This document shows, one piece after another, positions 63,361 through 64,000 of a stretch of DNA of 64,000 bases. The stretch is from Dipteris shenzhenensis (Eukaryota; Polypodiophyta; Polypodiopsida; Gleicheniales): NCBI GenBank assembly GCA_047967505.1, contig CM106538.1, one strand, 5' to 3'. The position numbers and the translations under genes were made by a program. Every line of letters begins with the position of its first letter. Within the stretch, counting starts at the first letter, position 1. The notes below the pieces were generated by a model. It saw only the letters and a list, made by a program, of their open reading frames with translations, was not told the origin of the DNA and ran no database searches.

Positions 63361-64000
63361 TTTCCCCTAAAATTGGTGGTGCCCTGTTGCTTTGCTAAAT
63401 CTGACCACCCTTTTGAGTTGACAAACTAAGAAAGAGGGTGGATTTGAATGCCTGAAATTATTGCTTAATATGGTGGCAAACTCCTCCAAAGTTGTCGATC
63501 AAGATAGTGAAATTATTGTAGAACTGCCTCCTAATCAGCATGTCATGCTCCTCTCTCCCTTCCCCCTCCTAGCCATTCCTTTAGGATTCATTGTGAATGG
63601 ACAGAGGAGGGTATACTCGTGGTTCCAATTATGGCTCAAAGGAGGAAATGAAAAAGACCAAGGAAAAACTATAGTTGTTGCTGGTCAACCACGGCCCCTC
63701 ACCAATGACACAAGCATCTAGAGTCATGCAAAATACTCACTCAGTTCTCTTTGGGCTCCCTTTTGTACAAGTCGATGATTGCAGCAGGGAGAAACTTCTT
63801 CAACCCCTTGCCATGTAAAAACAAAATTCTTGGAAACCTGGCTCAGAATAGTTTCATGTCTCTGTCCTTTTGCCTAATCGGCCCCAATAGCACAAACACC
63901 ATGATCCATGACCTTCGATCTTTTCTGCTGAGTTGGGTGGCCTCACAGACTGAGAGTAGACTGCCCTCCCCTTTTAAGAATGATATACCATGCTTCACAC
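63361..64000 (+). mobile_element. internal part of the LTR unit, copy 2
   Basis: Homologous to 26205-26945. The plus-strand reading MVANSSKVVDQDSEIIVELP stays open through the former stop position to 63719. It lacks 101 bases present in copy 1 (26530-26630), with CCTCA at both edges. From about 63702 the minus strand carries the same antisense coding-like sequence, continuing beyond the window. Confidence 0.8.

Overview
The window looks like nuclear DNA from a seed plant or other vascular plant with a large, repeat-swollen genome. Gymnosperm fits best, but a fern or lycophyte is not excluded. The evidence is the mix of plant-type Ty1/copia, Ty3/gypsy (Athila-like and chromovirus), L1, a second LINE type and CACTA transposase relics, plus host exons separated by a putative intron of about 18 kb filled with retroelements. 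I saw no prokaryotic operons, CRISPR arrays, tRNA genes or organellar genes. Most coding-looking sequence is retroelement debris with stops and frameshifts.

Layout. 1-5725: two copia fragments of one family lying head-to-head in opposite orientations. 8740-9511: minus-strand relic of a CACTA (En/Spm, TNP2-type) transposase. 10037-19747: a nearly complete, recently inserted Athila-like gypsy element with 506-bp LTRs that differ at 4 sites and a 5-bp target duplication, nested inside the integrase tail of an older gypsy copy. It has gag, a pol broken by one stop and one frameshift, and a large extra reading frame with a hydrophobic stretch and long coiled coils. 20.3-23.1 kb: a minus-strand copia pol directly followed by a protein-kinase-like fragment. 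23.5-24.1 kb: a tandem repeat field. 25.6-27.9 kb: an LTR-like sequence followed by unidentified antisense coding sequence; a second copy of this unit ends the window at 62.89-64.0 kb. 28.35 kb: a 5S rRNA-derived segment. 28.7-34.1 kb: a degenerate chromovirus ending in an LTR with internal tandem repeats. 34.5-37.4 kb: L1 relics.

39.5-59.4 kb: a minus-strand host gene is inferred. Four phase-compatible exons lie at 58133-59365 and two or three more at 39528-39983. The interval between them is packed with LINE, L1 and gypsy fragments, all recognisable ones on the same strand as the gene. 59.9-60.5 kb: a 256-bp tandem duplication ending in an alternating purine-pyrimidine hairpin. 61.5-62.5 kb: an endonuclease fragment and a gypsy integrase tail with PPT and LTR. 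62480-62890: the 5' end of a probable organelle-targeted STAND-type P-loop NTPase gene, cut within its nucleotide-binding loop by the second copy of the 25.6-kb LTR unit.

The functional content is small: one plausible host coiled-coil gene, one truncated NTPase gene, one kinase-like relic, and one young retroelement whose gag and third reading frame remain open. All homology statements come from reading motifs by eye. Element boundaries are firm for the Athila-like element and approximate elsewhere.
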